Positions 15,400-23,852 of a stretch of 31,286 bases of DNA are shown in pieces. The position numbers and the translations under genes were made by a program. A model generated the notes under the pieces. That model saw only the letters and a program-made list of their open reading frames with translations. It searched no databases and was not told the DNA's origin. Positions within the stretch are counted from its first letter, which is position 1, and every line of letters begins with the position of its first letter. The DNA is from an uncultured Collinsella sp. (GTDB lineage: Bacteria; Actinomycetota; Coriobacteriia; Coriobacteriales; Coriobacteriaceae). The DNA lies in assembly GCA_938045085.1 (NCBI GenBank), contig CALINZ010000294.1, positions 1 to 31,286 of the forward strand. Direction: 5' to 3'.

Positions 15400-16297
15400 T
15401 GTAAAGAAACGTGGCGGATTGGGACGTGGACTCAATGCTTTGGTCTCAGAGGCCGAGTATGAGACCAGCGGTTCGGCTGCATCGGCTTCAAATGCCGCAT
15501 CTGAAACAAAACTACCTATTGAGGATATCGTTCCCAACCCTAATCAGCCGCGAATTCACTTTAACGAAACTGAACTTCGCGAGTTGAGCGAGTCAATCCA
15601 AGAACATGGCGTTTTGCAGCCGCTTTTGGTTCGCAAGCATGGAAACGGCTATGAGATCATCGCTGGTGAGCGTCGTTACCAGGCGTCAAAGCTTGCTGGC
15701 CTTGAAGAATTGCCAGTCATCATTAAAGAGGTAAATGATGAAGAGATGCTCGCTCTAGCTCTTATCGAAAACCTCCAGCGTTCTGATCTGAATCCCGTCG
15801 AAGAGGCTAAGGGCTATCGCCAACTCATTGATGCCAGCGGGATGACCCAGGAGGCATTGTCGAAGGCAGTAAGCAAGTCACGCTCTGCAATTACAAACTC
15901 GCTGCGTCTTCTCGATCTCCCCGAAGTAGTTCAGCAGATGATTTTTGAGGGCAAACTTACTGCTGGTCATGCACGTGCGATTCTTGCAGTTCCCTATGAG
16001 GACGCGCGTATTCGACTTGCAGAGAAAGTTGTTACAGAGGGCCTTTCCGTAAGAGCGACAGAAAATCTTGCTCCGTTGTTTTCTGCCGGAGAAACACCTA
16101 AGACGCCGAGGCCTGCAACGCCTCAGTCTTTTAAAAAGGCTGCCCGCGTGCTTCGTCAGGTTTTTAATACTAACGTGCGTGTGAAGAGCTCGCGTGGAAA
16201 GAATAAGATTGAGATTGAGTTTAAAGACGAGGAAGAGCTCTCTCGTATTCTTGGCGAAATGATTCAGTTTGATCAAGGAGGCCAAGATGAGGAATAA
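15392..16297 (+). CDS. parB: Chromosome partitioning protein ParB
   Basis: ParB is a CTP-dependent clamp that loads at parS and spreads along DNA to recruit ParA and SMC. The N-terminal ParA-contact segment is KKRGGLGRGLNALVS. The CTP-binding region includes GERRYQA (92-98) and ENLQRSDLNPVEEA (126-139). The helix-turn-helix is at about 153-176 (QEALSKAVSKSRSAITNSL), and a short C-terminal dimerisation domain follows. The length is 301 residues. It starts at a GTG inside the end of parA, and its own end overlaps the start of a small membrane-protein gene by 11 bases. Confidence 0.97.
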   Translation: MPSVKKRGGLGRGLNALVSEAEYETSGSAASASNAASETKLPIEDIVPNPNQPRIHFNETELRELSESIQEHGVLQPLLVRKHGNGYEIIAGERRYQASKLAGLEELPVIIKEVNDEEMLALALIENLQRSDLNPVEEAKGYRQLIDASGMTQEALSKAVSKSRSAITNSLRLLDLPEVVQQMIFEGKLTAGHARAILAVPYEDARIRLAEKVVTEGLSVRATENLAPLFSAGETPKTPRPATPQSFKKAARVLRQVFNTNVRVKSSRGKNKIEIEFKDEEELSRILGEMIQFDQGGQDEE

Positions 16298-16541
16298 GAT
16301 TTTAACAGCGATTGCATTGGTGACGACTGTCGCGGCTGGTGCCTTTGCTGGCTATAGGATCGCGACAGACGATGAACTTCGAGGTCGTTTGCTTCGTAGC
16401 GCGCAAGATATCGTCGATACTTCCAAAAAGAAAATGGATGTTATGACAGAAGATGTTGCCATGCGTACTGCTCAGGTAACGAAGAATCCCAAGATTAATC
16501 AAGGTTGGGTCAGCAACCAATGGGAAAATGTAGGCTATTAG
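16287..16541 (+). CDS. Small membrane-anchored protein of the parAB operon
   Basis: An 84-residue protein I do not recognise. A basic start (MRNK) and one hydrophobic segment at about residues 5-24 (ILTAIALVTTVAAGAFAGY) are followed by a polar, probably helical region (DELRGRLLRSAQDIVDTSKK) and a Trp/Asn-rich end (QGWVSNQWENVGY). It resembles YtxH-like single-span proteins in layout only. The ATG at 16287 is chosen because AAGGAGG (16275-16281) lies 5 bases before it. It overlaps the end of parB by 11 bases, so it is translationally coupled to parAB. A role at the membrane linked to segregation is only an inference from that. Confidence 0.75.
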   Translation: MRNKILTAIALVTTVAAGAFAGYRIATDDELRGRLLRSAQDIVDTSKKKMDVMTEDVAMRTAQVTKNPKINQGWVSNQWENVGY

Positions 16542-16549
16542 GTACCTAA
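16538..16549. repeat. Palindrome TTAGGTACCTAA, copy 2
   Basis: An exact second copy of the 12-bp palindrome at 13033-13044; both are followed by C. This copy spans the stop codon of the small membrane-protein gene. Confidence 0.6.
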
Positions 16550-16572
16550 CAATTACTCAGCATATTTTGAGT

Positions 16573-16611
16573 GGTCCTTGTCTGATTCATGAGACAAGGA
16601 CCCCTTATTTT
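16573..16611 (+). terminator. Terminator of the parAB operon
   Basis: An 11-bp perfect stem (16573-16583 with 16592-16602, loop of 8 bases) is followed by CCTTATTTT. It lies 31 bases after the stop of the last gene of the operon. The T-run is broken, so strength is uncertain. Confidence 0.75.
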
Positions 16612-16655
16612 GGCCGTAAAAATGGGACAGGTAGCAGCTGATTCAAAATTAAGGT

Positions 16656-16702
16656 CAATAAATGAAACGACCCCGGTTGCATATTCTGTAACCGGGGTCG
16701 TT
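16656..16702 (-). terminator. rlmN terminator
   Basis: A 13-bp perfect stem (16666-16678 with 16690-16702, loop of 11 bases). On the minus strand it is followed by TTTCATTTATT. It lies 37 bases past the rlmN stop codon and faces the parAB terminator. Confidence 0.8.
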
Positions 16703-16705
16703 CGA

Positions 16706-16721
16706 TGTTTCACATGAAACG
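16706..16721. other. Degenerate parS-like palindrome
   Basis: TGTTTCACATGAAACG matches the perfect parS sites at 14 of 16 positions, with one change in the central CACGTG. It is non-coding and lies between rlmN and its terminator, 2.1 kb from the parS cluster. It may be a weak ParB site or a relic. Confidence 0.4.
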
Positions 16722-16739
16722 TTTTGGGATGCGACTCCC

Positions 16740-17792
16740 CTATGCGTTCTTCTGAACTTTGAAGCGCTGCTTCAGCTGTCCGCAAGCGGCGTCAATATCG
16801 TTACCACGGGAGTTACGAATCGTGGTCTCGATGCCACGGGACTCAAGACGACGCTGAAGATCCTCAACCTTATGAATCGGCGACGGCTTGAGCGGGCTAC
16901 CCTCGATGTCGTTAAGCTGAATGAGGTTAACGTGGCACAGCGTTCCCTCGCAGAAGTCGCAGAGCGCCTGCATTTCGGGATTCGTATCGTTGACGCCTTC
17001 GATCATGGCATACTCATAGGTCGGGCGGCGGCCGGTCTTCTCGGTGTAGAGCTGAAGCGCTTCGTGAAGGCGAAGCAGCGTGTACTTCTTAACACCGGGC
17101 ATGAGCTTATTGCGCGTCGACTGGATGGCGGAATGCAGGGAAACGGCAAGCGTGAACTGCTCGGGGATGTCGGCAAATTTGCGAATACCGGGAATAACGC
17201 CGCTGGTAGAGACGGTGAGGTGACGAGCGCCGATACCGATGCCATCGGGGTCGTTGAGGATTCGCAGCGCCTTGAGAACCTCGTCGTAGTTGGCAAACGG
17301 CTCGCCCTGGCCCATGAAGACAACGCTCGTGGCGCGCTCGCCAAAGTCGTTGGATACATGAAGTACCTGGTCGACGATCTCTTGAGCGGTCAGAGAGCGC
17401 TTGAGGCCGTTGAGACCGGTAGCGCAAAAGGCACAGCCCATGCCACAGCCTGCCTGGGTGGAAACGCAGACGGAAAGCTTGTTACGACGGGGCATGCCGA
17501 CGGTCTCGACGGAAACGCCGTCGTGGTACTCGAGCAGATACTTGCGAGAGCCATCTTTGGAAACCTGCTTGGTGAGTTCAGTCGGCGTGTCAAAGGCAAA
17601 AGCCTCTTTAAGCTGCTCGCGGAAAGCCTTGGGAAGGTTGGTCATATCGTCAAACGAACAAACGTTCTTCTCAAAGACCCATTCGATGAGCTGCTTCGCG
17701 CGGAAGGCGGGCTGGCCAAGCTCGGCCACGAGCTCGCGAATATCGTTTTGGCTCAAGTCGCGAATGTCCTGAGATTTAGTCCTGGGATTCAT
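16740..17792 (-). CDS. rlmN: Dual-specificity RNA methyltransferase RlmN
   Basis: RlmN is a radical-SAM enzyme that makes 2-methyladenosine at A2503 of 23S rRNA and A37 of some tRNAs. The cluster motif CGMGCAFC places the three iron-sulfur cysteines at 116, 120 and 123. The two catalytic cysteines of the family match Cys109 (VCVSTQAGC) and Cys337 (DAACGQL). The length (350) is normal. The ATG start has AAAGG upstream. It is divergent from ddl with an 85-base shared gap that has candidate -10 boxes on both strands (TATAAT on minus, complement of about 17856-17861, and TACAAT on plus). Confidence 0.96.
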   Translation of the reverse strand: MNPRTKSQDIRDLSQNDIRELVAELGQPAFRAKQLIEWVFEKNVCSFDDMTNLPKAFREQLKEAFAFDTPTELTKQVSKDGSRKYLLEYHDGVSVETVGMPRRNKLSVCVSTQAGCGMGCAFCATGLNGLKRSLTAQEIVDQVLHVSNDFGERATSVVFMGQGEPFANYDEVLKALRILNDPDGIGIGARHLTVSTSGVIPGIRKFADIPEQFTLAVSLHSAIQSTRNKLMPGVKKYTLLRLHEALQLYTEKTGRRPTYEYAMIEGVNDTNPEMQALCDFCEGTLCHVNLIQLNDIEGSPLKPSPIHKVEDLQRRLESRGIETTIRNSRGNDIDAACGQLKQRFKVQKNA

Positions 17793-17807
17793 GGAAGCCT
17801 TTCGATT

Positions 17808-17837
17808 TTGGGGAAACGTAGAGGGTATCGCTACAAT
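17808..17837 (+). promoter_or_regulatory. Putative ddl promoter
   Basis: A -10 TACAAT (17832-17837) with a weak -35 TTGGGG (17808-17813) at an 18-base spacing. Any transcript would start about 35 bases before the ddl ATG. Confidence 0.4.
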
Positions 17838-17877
17838 ATGGTATCAGCTGCAGAAATTATAGAGGAGGAGTCTGCCC

Positions 17878-18843
17878 ATGCCGGGTAAAAGCCTAGAGAA
17901 CATGCACGTAGCGGTCTTGGCGGGCGGTCATTCCGCTGAGCGCGAGATCTCGCTCAATTCGGGAAAGAACGTCGTGGTTGCCTTGAAGGAGGCCGGCTAC
18001 ACTTCGGTGGAGCTGCTCGACACGGCTGCCGATGATTTTATGGTAACCATGGCGACCGGCGGCTTTGACGTGGCGTTTATCGCCATGCACGGTGCCGGCG
18101 GCGAGGATGGCGCCATGCAGGGCACCATGGAGACCCTGGGTATCCCCTACACGGCCTCGGGCGTGCTTGCCAGCGCCTGCGGTGCCGACAAGGAGGTCTC
18201 TAAGCTCCTGTACGCCAAGGCGGGCATTCCCATTGCCCCCGGCCTCGCGCTCGAGGTGGGCGATGAAGTCGATATCGATCATATCGTCGAGGTTTGTGGC
18301 GAGCGCTGCTTTGTGAAGCCGGCCGTCAACGGTTCCAGCTATGGCATTTCCCTGGTCCATGAGCCCTCCGAGCTGCCCGCGGCAATCGCCAAGGCGTTTG
18401 CGTACGGCGACAAAGTGCTGGTCGAGAAGTGCATCGAGGGTACCGAGATCACCGTCGGTGTGTACGGCGAGGACGACGTGCGCGCTCTGCCGATTGTCGA
18501 GATTCGCAAACCCGAGGACTGCGAGTTCTACGATCTGGACGTGAAATATGTCGACCCTACGGACATCCATCGCATTCCGGCGCAGATTTCACCCGAGAAT
18601 TACGCTCGCGCTCAGGAGCTTGCCTGTGCTGCTCACAAGGCGCTCGGTTGCCTGGGCATCTCGCGCAGCGATTTTATCGTGAGCGAGGACGGCCCCGTTA
18701 TCCTCGAGACCAATACCATTCCCGGCATGACCGATACGTCGCTGTATCCGGACGAGATCCGCCACACCGACGACATGACGTTCCCGCAGGTCTGTGACAG
18801 CCTGATCCGTATGGGCCTTCGTCGAGCGGGCATTGCATGCTAA
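17878..18843 (+). CDS. ddl: D-alanine--D-alanine ligase
   Basis: Ddl joins two D-alanines with ATP to make the dipeptide end of peptidoglycan precursors; it is an ATP-grasp enzyme in the cytoplasm. Family motifs are AVLAGGHSAEREISLNSG near the N-terminus, HGAGGEDGAMQGTMETLG, the tyrosine-containing loop FYDLDVKYVD, and LETNTIPGMTDTSLYP near the end. The tyrosine loop fits a D-Ala-D-Ala rather than a D-Ala-D-Lac ligase, though I cannot be sure from sequence alone. The length is 321 residues. The ATG at 17878 has AGAGGAGGAG 7 bases upstream. The end overlaps the start of the exonuclease-helicase gene. Confidence 0.96.
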   Translation: MPGKSLENMHVAVLAGGHSAEREISLNSGKNVVVALKEAGYTSVELLDTAADDFMVTMATGGFDVAFIAMHGAGGEDGAMQGTMETLGIPYTASGVLASACGADKEVSKLLYAKAGIPIAPGLALEVGDEVDIDHIVEVCGERCFVKPAVNGSSYGISLVHEPSELPAAIAKAFAYGDKVLVEKCIEGTEITVGVYGEDDVRALPIVEIRKPEDCEFYDLDVKYVDPTDIHRIPAQISPENYARAQELACAAHKALGCLGISRSDFIVSEDGPVILETNTIPGMTDTSLYPDEIRHTDDMTFPQVCDSLIRMGLRRAGIAC

Positions 18844-21731
18844 TCGAGGACGCGGTTTCGTCAGGAACGCCGCAGTTTGTCATCGACTCCTATGCCACGC
18901 TTGCCGAGCGCGCCAAAACGCAGTCCTTCGGCCTTATCGAGGAAGATGTGATTGTCCTCGATACCGAGACCACAGGTCTTTCGGTGCAGGACAATGAGCT
19001 GATCGAGATCTCGGCGGCCCGTCTTTCGGGCCGCGAGGTCGTCGACCGCTTCGATACCTTCGTGCATCCCAAGCAGCTGATTCCCGCCGAGATCACCGAG
19101 CTCACGAGCATTACAAATGCCGATGTGGCAGATGCCCCGTCGGCCGTTGAGGCCGTAGCCGCTCTCGCCGATTTTGTCGGTGGTTGCCCGGTAATCGCAC
19201 ATAACGCCACGTTCGACCGCTCGTTTATCGAGTCGGTCAAAGGCGGCGTCAACGTGAGCGATATCTGGATCGATTCGCTGGCGCTGTCGCGCATCGCGCT
19301 TCCGCGCCTGGCATCGCACAAGTTGTCTTTTATGGCCGATCTGTTTGGCTGTGACTCGGTATCACACCGTGCCAATGCCGACGTCGACGCCCTGTGTGGC
19401 GTATGGCGCGTGTTGCTCGTGGCGCTCACCGACTTGCCTCAGGGCCTCATGGCGCGCCTAGCCGACATGCATCCGGATGTGCCTTGGTCCTATCGTCCTA
19501 TCTTCTCATTCTTGGCAGGGCAGAACCCTGGTTCTATCTTCTCTCTCAGCGCCGCTCGTGCTGACGTTCTCAAGGCCGATCGCGCCGACGATCGGGTGGA
19601 CGCCGACGAACTGCCGGTCCTCAAGATGCCGAGTCGTGAGGAGATTGAGGCAGACTATGCGCCAGGTGGCCTGGTCAATCGCATGTATCCCACCTACGAG
19701 CCGCGTGATGAGCAGATCGCGATGGCGCTCGAGGTCCGCGATGCGCTGGTCACGGGCACTCATCGTGTAATTGAGGCGGGCACGGGCGTCGGCAAATCGA
19801 TGGCCTATCTGGTGTCTTTTGCCGAGGCAGCGCGCCGTAACAACATCACGGTTGGTATTGCGACCAAATCGAACAATCTTACCGACCAGCTCATGTACCA
19901 TGAGCTGCCAAAACTTGCCGAGCAACTGGACGGTGGTCTGTCATTTTGCGCTCTCAAGGGGTATGACCACTATCCATGCCTGCGCAAGCTTGAGCGCATG
20001 AGCCGCGGCCAGGTCGAGATTACCACCAAGCGCGATCCGGCGGACACGCTCACGGCGGTCGCGGTCATTATGGCGTACGTCTGCCAATCAGCCGATGGCG
20101 ACCTCGACTCGCTCGGCATTCGGTGGCGCAGCGTCAACCGTCCCGACTTTACGACGGCCTCGCGCGAGTGTGCTCGTCGCCTCTGCCCGTTTTTCCCTGA
20201 TAAATGTTTGGTCCACGGCGCTCGCCGTCGTGCGGCGCATGCCGATGTGGTGGTCACCAACCATTCCCTGCTGTTCCGCAATGTCGCGGCCGAGGGCAGG
20301 ATTTTACCTCCGATTCGTCATTGGGTAATCGACGAGGCTCATTCTATCGAGCGCGAGGCGCGCCGTCAGTGGGCACGCGTGGTGTCGGCGGACGAATCAC
20401 GCGTTCTGTTTGAGCGCCTGGGTGGCTCGAGCACCGGCGCGCTAAGCCAGGTTTCCCGCGATTTGGCAACCTCCGAGGGCTCTACGCTCTATCTGGGCCT
20501 TACTGCCAAGGCGACGTCGACGGTTGCGCGCGCGAGCATGGCAATCGCCGACGTGTTCGATGGCGTTCGCGAGCTCGGCCGCCGTGCGCGTGGGGGTTAT
20601 GACAATGCCAATCTATGGATTGGCCCCGAGCTGCGCGAATCTGACGACTGGCATGATTTCTTACAGTCGGCCTACACTGGCATCGACGCATTGGAACAGG
20701 CTGACAAGAGCGTCGACGCGCTGGTGCAAGCCGTCGCCGCCGACAAGCCCGAGGTTGTTGTTGACCTGGGTGATATCTCGCGTCGCCTGCACGAGCTGGT
20801 CGAGAACCTCAAACTCATCATTGATGGCACCGATGAACACTACGTGTATTCGCTGCAGGTCAATCGCAGGTTGCGTGCCGGCGGAGAGTCAATGACCGCA
20901 GAGCGCATCGACATTGGCGAGGCCTTGGCGACCGAGTGGCTGCCCGAGGTTCACACGGCTATCTTTGCCTCGGCGACCATGACGGTGTCCAAAAGCTTTG
21001 AACACTTTAACCACGCGGTCGGCCTCGATCGCATCGGTGCTTCAACATCTTCATCGCTGCACTTGGACTCGAGCTACGACTTCGATTCGAACATGGCTGT
21101 AGTCGTTGCGGGCGATATCCCCGATCCGCGCGATCGCGAGAGCTATCTTACGGCGCTCGAGCGCGTGCTGGTCGACGCCCATCTTGCCATGGGCGGATCG
21201 GTGCTCACACTGTTCACCAATCGGCGCGACATGGAAGACCTGTACGCCCGCGTTGAGCCCAAGATGGCCCGTGCGGGTCTGGAGCTCAACTGCCAGCAGC
21301 GCAACTCATCTCCTCGTCGCCTGCGCGATCGGTTTATCAACGAGCCGACTTCATCGCTTTTTGCGCTTAAGGCCTTCTGGGAGGGGTTCGACGCCAGCGG
21401 CGAGACGCTGCGCTGCGTCATCATTCCCAAGCTGCCGTTCTCGAGTCCCACGGACCCGCTCTCGTGCGAGCGCAACCTGCGCGAAGACCGCGCTTGGGCG
21501 CGCTATTCGCTGCCCGAGGCGGTGCTCGAGGTCAAGCAGGCGGCCGGCCGCCTTATCCGCTCGTCGACCGATTGCGGCGTGCTGATTCTGGCCGACCCGC
21601 GCCTGGTGACGAAGGGCTACGGAAAGAAGTTCTTAACGTCGCTGCCCACGAGCTCCTACCAGCGCATCGAATCGGCGCAGATCGGGCACTATCTGCAACT
21701 GTGGCGCGCACGCCACGAGCGGCGGCGCTAA
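18837..21731 (+). CDS. dinG: DnaQ-type exonuclease fused to DinG-type Fe-S helicase
   Basis: A 964-residue two-part protein. Residues about 37-200 form a DEDD exonuclease domain (DTETTG at 42-47, then AHNATFDRSF and HRANADVDA). Residues about 290-960 form an XPD/DinG superfamily-2 helicase: Walker A GTGVGKS (315-321), DEAH box (499-502), and C-terminal GSVLTLFTNRRDM and QAAGRLIRS. Four cysteines at 381, 445, 450 and 457 have the spacing of the 4Fe-4S cluster of E. coli DinG, so the cluster is probably present. The family unwinds DNA ends, R-loops and D-loops. The gene overlaps ddl by 7 bases, so it is likely cotranscribed, and its stop overlaps the stop of the convergent WYL gene. Confidence 0.93.
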   Translation: MLIEDAVSSGTPQFVIDSYATLAERAKTQSFGLIEEDVIVLDTETTGLSVQDNELIEISAARLSGREVVDRFDTFVHPKQLIPAEITELTSITNADVADAPSAVEAVAALADFVGGCPVIAHNATFDRSFIESVKGGVNVSDIWIDSLALSRIALPRLASHKLSFMADLFGCDSVSHRANADVDALCGVWRVLLVALTDLPQGLMARLADMHPDVPWSYRPIFSFLAGQNPGSIFSLSAARADVLKADRADDRVDADELPVLKMPSREEIEADYAPGGLVNRMYPTYEPRDEQIAMALEVRDALVTGTHRVIEAGTGVGKSMAYLVSFAEAARRNNITVGIATKSNNLTDQLMYHELPKLAEQLDGGLSFCALKGYDHYPCLRKLERMSRGQVEITTKRDPADTLTAVAVIMAYVCQSADGDLDSLGIRWRSVNRPDFTTASRECARRLCPFFPDKCLVHGARRRAAHADVVVTNHSLLFRNVAAEGRILPPIRHWVIDEAHSIEREARRQWARVVSADESRVLFERLGGSSTGALSQVSRDLATSEGSTLYLGLTAKATSTVARASMAIADVFDGVRELGRRARGGYDNANLWIGPELRESDDWHDFLQSAYTGIDALEQADKSVDALVQAVAADKPEVVVDLGDISRRLHELVENLKLIIDGTDEHYVYSLQVNRRLRAGGESMTAERIDIGEALATEWLPEVHTAIFASATMTVSKSFEHFNHAVGLDRIGASTSSSLHLDSSYDFDSNMAVVVAGDIPDPRDRESYLTALERVLVDAHLAMGGSVLTLFTNRRDMEDLYARVEPKMARAGLELNCQQRNSSPRRLRDRFINEPTSSLFALKAFWEGFDASGETLRCVIIPKLPFSSPTDPLSCERNLREDRAWARYSLPEAVLEVKQAAGRLIRSSTDCGVLILADPRLVTKGYGKKFLTSLPTSSYQRIESAQIGHYLQLWRARHERRR

Positions 21732-22645
21732 AGCGGACAGACGAGGGTTTTTGCCATATCGCACAGGCGCTTTGACAGGGCGGGGTCATCCAAGATGCGG
21801 ATGGCTCCGCCCGCTGCGATTACCTGGCTCAGTAGCCAACGCTCGGAGCCGTAATGCACAGTTACCGTTGCCATGTCTGCCCCGCCGCGCTCGATTAGGG
21901 TGATGCCGGCCCAGTCCAGATGCTCCGCCATATCGAATGGCATCAAGAGCTTTGCGCTGCGCTGCGTCCGGGCAAGGGAATCGTGGAGGGATGCGACGTC
22001 CGGTGTGTGAGGCACGACGGAGTCTTCCGTCAAGGCGAGTCCCTCGATTTTATCCATGCGATAGGTGCGCTGCTCATCGACTGTGATGTCCCAGGCAATC
22101 AGGTATGTTTGGTCGCCGTTTGCCGTAATGCGCAAGGGGTCGACCAGACGCTCGCGTGGCCGTGCATCGTCCATCGAGCGATATGAGATGCGGCAGCGAA
22201 CGCCGTCCTGAATGGCACAGCTCAGCTGCTGCCAGTGCGACCCGTGGTTGACGGTGTCAAAGACGCGCTGGTTATAGCCGAGCTCTTCGGGTAGAAGGGC
22301 GTGTCGAATCCGAGCTGCCGTCTGCGGCTCGATCCCCAACGATTCAAGTTCGTGGTTGAGCACAGCGCCCTCGGCTGCACTCAAGCGCAACGGTAGCACA
22401 CGCCCGGCGTCACCAGTGAGGACCACACGCTCGCCGTGGCATTCGCAGATGATGCGCGCACCAGATTCTCGGTCCGCGAGCGTCGAGACGATCTCGAGAA
22501 TCTCGTCGAGCGATACTCCCGTGATGTCAAAGCGGCCGCAAATCTCGGTTCGTGTCATGCCGCTCTCGCCGGCGGCGTAGAGGGCCTCCATGATGTCGAT
22601 GGCGCGCGAGAGTCTCTGCTCGCTGGTGAGTTTACGCACGGGCAT
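21728..22645 (-). CDS. WYL-domain transcriptional regulator (second of a pair)
   Basis: A 305-residue protein with an N-terminal helix-turn-helix-like region (TRTEICGRFDITGVSLDEI) and a central/C-terminal WYL domain: RISYRS, then RLVDPLRI, YLIAWD and RTYRMDKIEGL. WYL domains sense ligands, often nucleic acids. In mycobacteria a tandem pair (PafB and PafC) activates a DNA-damage response. The ATG at 22645 was chosen; a TTG 21 bases upstream is also in frame. It overlaps the upstream WYL gene by 14 bases. Its stop codon overlaps that of the DinG-like gene, so transcription converges with no terminator between. A PafC-like role is inferred. Confidence 0.85.
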   Translation of the reverse strand: MPVRKLTSEQRLSRAIDIMEALYAAGESGMTRTEICGRFDITGVSLDEILEIVSTLADRESGARIICECHGERVVLTGDAGRVLPLRLSAAEGAVLNHELESLGIEPQTAARIRHALLPEELGYNQRVFDTVNHGSHWQQLSCAIQDGVRCRISYRSMDDARPRERLVDPLRITANGDQTYLIAWDITVDEQRTYRMDKIEGLALTEDSVVPHTPDVASLHDSLARTQRSAKLLMPFDMAEHLDWAGITLIERGGADMATVTVHYGSERWLLSQVIAAGGAIRILDDPALSKRLCDMAKTLVCPL

Positions 22646-23654
22646 ACTCGTGCACCGTCCTTTCAATGAGGTGGTTCCACGCCTGCTTGAGCGATTTGGG
22701 GGCCATGGGCCTCATGCCGTCCATGGCGTGGGCCATGCAAAATGAGGCGGCGGCTTCAAGATCGCGCACGTCAACGGTCCAGGTCCATCCCACATCGGTG
22801 TGTGCGAGCTCACCTCGCCCGCGCGTGAGGCCGTTGATCATATCGATCTGCGTCTGAGGGGCGAACGAGAACGTGGCTGCAACGGGCGGTCGGTCGGCGA
22901 AATCGAATTCAAAGAACAGATAGTCGTTGAGATTGAAGTCCGCAGGGATGGCGTAGGCCTTCGAAGGACGCCATGCGCGAACGATACGGTCGCAGCGGAA
23001 TGTCCTGATGTCGTCGGTGACATTGTCGAGGCCGCAGAAGTACGCCACGCCCTCGCGTTCGAACATGCCGTAGACACAGACGGTACGTTCTTTCTGCTCG
23101 CCGCGTCCGTTCTGATATAAAAATCGCAGCGCGCATCGCTCGGCAAAGGCGCTCCATACCGCATCGACGGTGGGAGAGCGGCGGATCGGTACTTCGTCCA
23201 CCGTCGTCCTGCCGGTGAGGTAGGCAATTTTGGAGCGAATATCGGCAAGCGGCGCGGCAAAGGTGGAAGAGCCGGCCGCTAGCGTCTGGTCGATGGCGTT
23301 GAGTAGGATATCGGCGTCGTCTGCGGTGATGAGGCCGCCTGCAGCAAACGTGTGCTCGCGGTCGATTGTCCACGAGCTTTCCTCGGTCTCCTGCGCACCG
23401 GCGGGGCGAACCTCCTTGATTAAGATGCCACGCTCGAGCAGTTTGTCACGATCGCGCCGAAACTTGCGCTTATCCGAGTCGATATTGCCCGAGCCATATC
23501 CCAGGTCAGAATCCAAGACGATCTGCTCGGTCGTCAGCGGTTCGGGGGAGCTGTTGAGCACAAAGAAAAGATTGAGGATGCGCTGAGCCGTTTTATCGAA
23601 ACCGGGCTCCGAATTCCCCTTTTTAATTGTCGCGGTCGCGTCGCTTGCCGTCAT
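22632..23654 (-). CDS. WYL-domain transcriptional regulator (first of a pair)
   Basis: A 340-residue protein. The N-terminal third is a winged-helix type region (TAQRILNLFFVLNSSPEPL, then a KRKFRRDRDKLLERG helix). The WYL part follows: RFLYQNGRGEQKERT, then FCGLDN and RTFRCDRIVRAW. The ATG start has GAGGA about 5 bases upstream. It is the first gene of the two-gene WYL unit and is divergent from the large M28-like membrane protein. By layout it corresponds to PafB of the PafBC pair, but similarity beyond the domain type cannot be shown here. Confidence 0.85.
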   Translation of the reverse strand: MTASDATATIKKGNSEPGFDKTAQRILNLFFVLNSSPEPLTTEQIVLDSDLGYGSGNIDSDKRKFRRDRDKLLERGILIKEVRPAGAQETEESSWTIDREHTFAAGGLITADDADILLNAIDQTLAAGSSTFAAPLADIRSKIAYLTGRTTVDEVPIRRSPTVDAVWSAFAERCALRFLYQNGRGEQKERTVCVYGMFEREGVAYFCGLDNVTDDIRTFRCDRIVRAWRPSKAYAIPADFNLNDYLFFEFDFADRPPVAATFSFAPQTQIDMINGLTRGRGELAHTDVGWTWTVDVRDLEAAASFCMAHAMDGMRPMAPKSLKQAWNHLIERTVHEYARA

Positions 23655-23778
23655 AGAGTCCTCGCATGAGAAGGTGGTTTGCTGCCATGATTTTAGTCCG
23701 ATATGGAGATTAGGCTATATCCTTGTCCGCTCGAGGCGTTAAGATGGCCCGAATTCGGTCGTTTGCGCTCGCTCGGGG

Positions 23779-23784
23779 TATACT
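23779..23784 (+). promoter_or_regulatory. Possible -10 box for the M28-like gene
   Basis: TATACT preceded by GGGG, 68 bases before the chosen ATG, in the 198-base divergent gap after the WYL pair. No convincing -35 is seen at normal spacing. The rest of the gap shows nothing I can name. Confidence 0.3.
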
Positions 23785-23852
23785 TTCGACTATATACGGT
23801 TCTAATGTGCATGCATTGGGCCTATTTGTCGGATTATGGATGTGGAGCGCAC

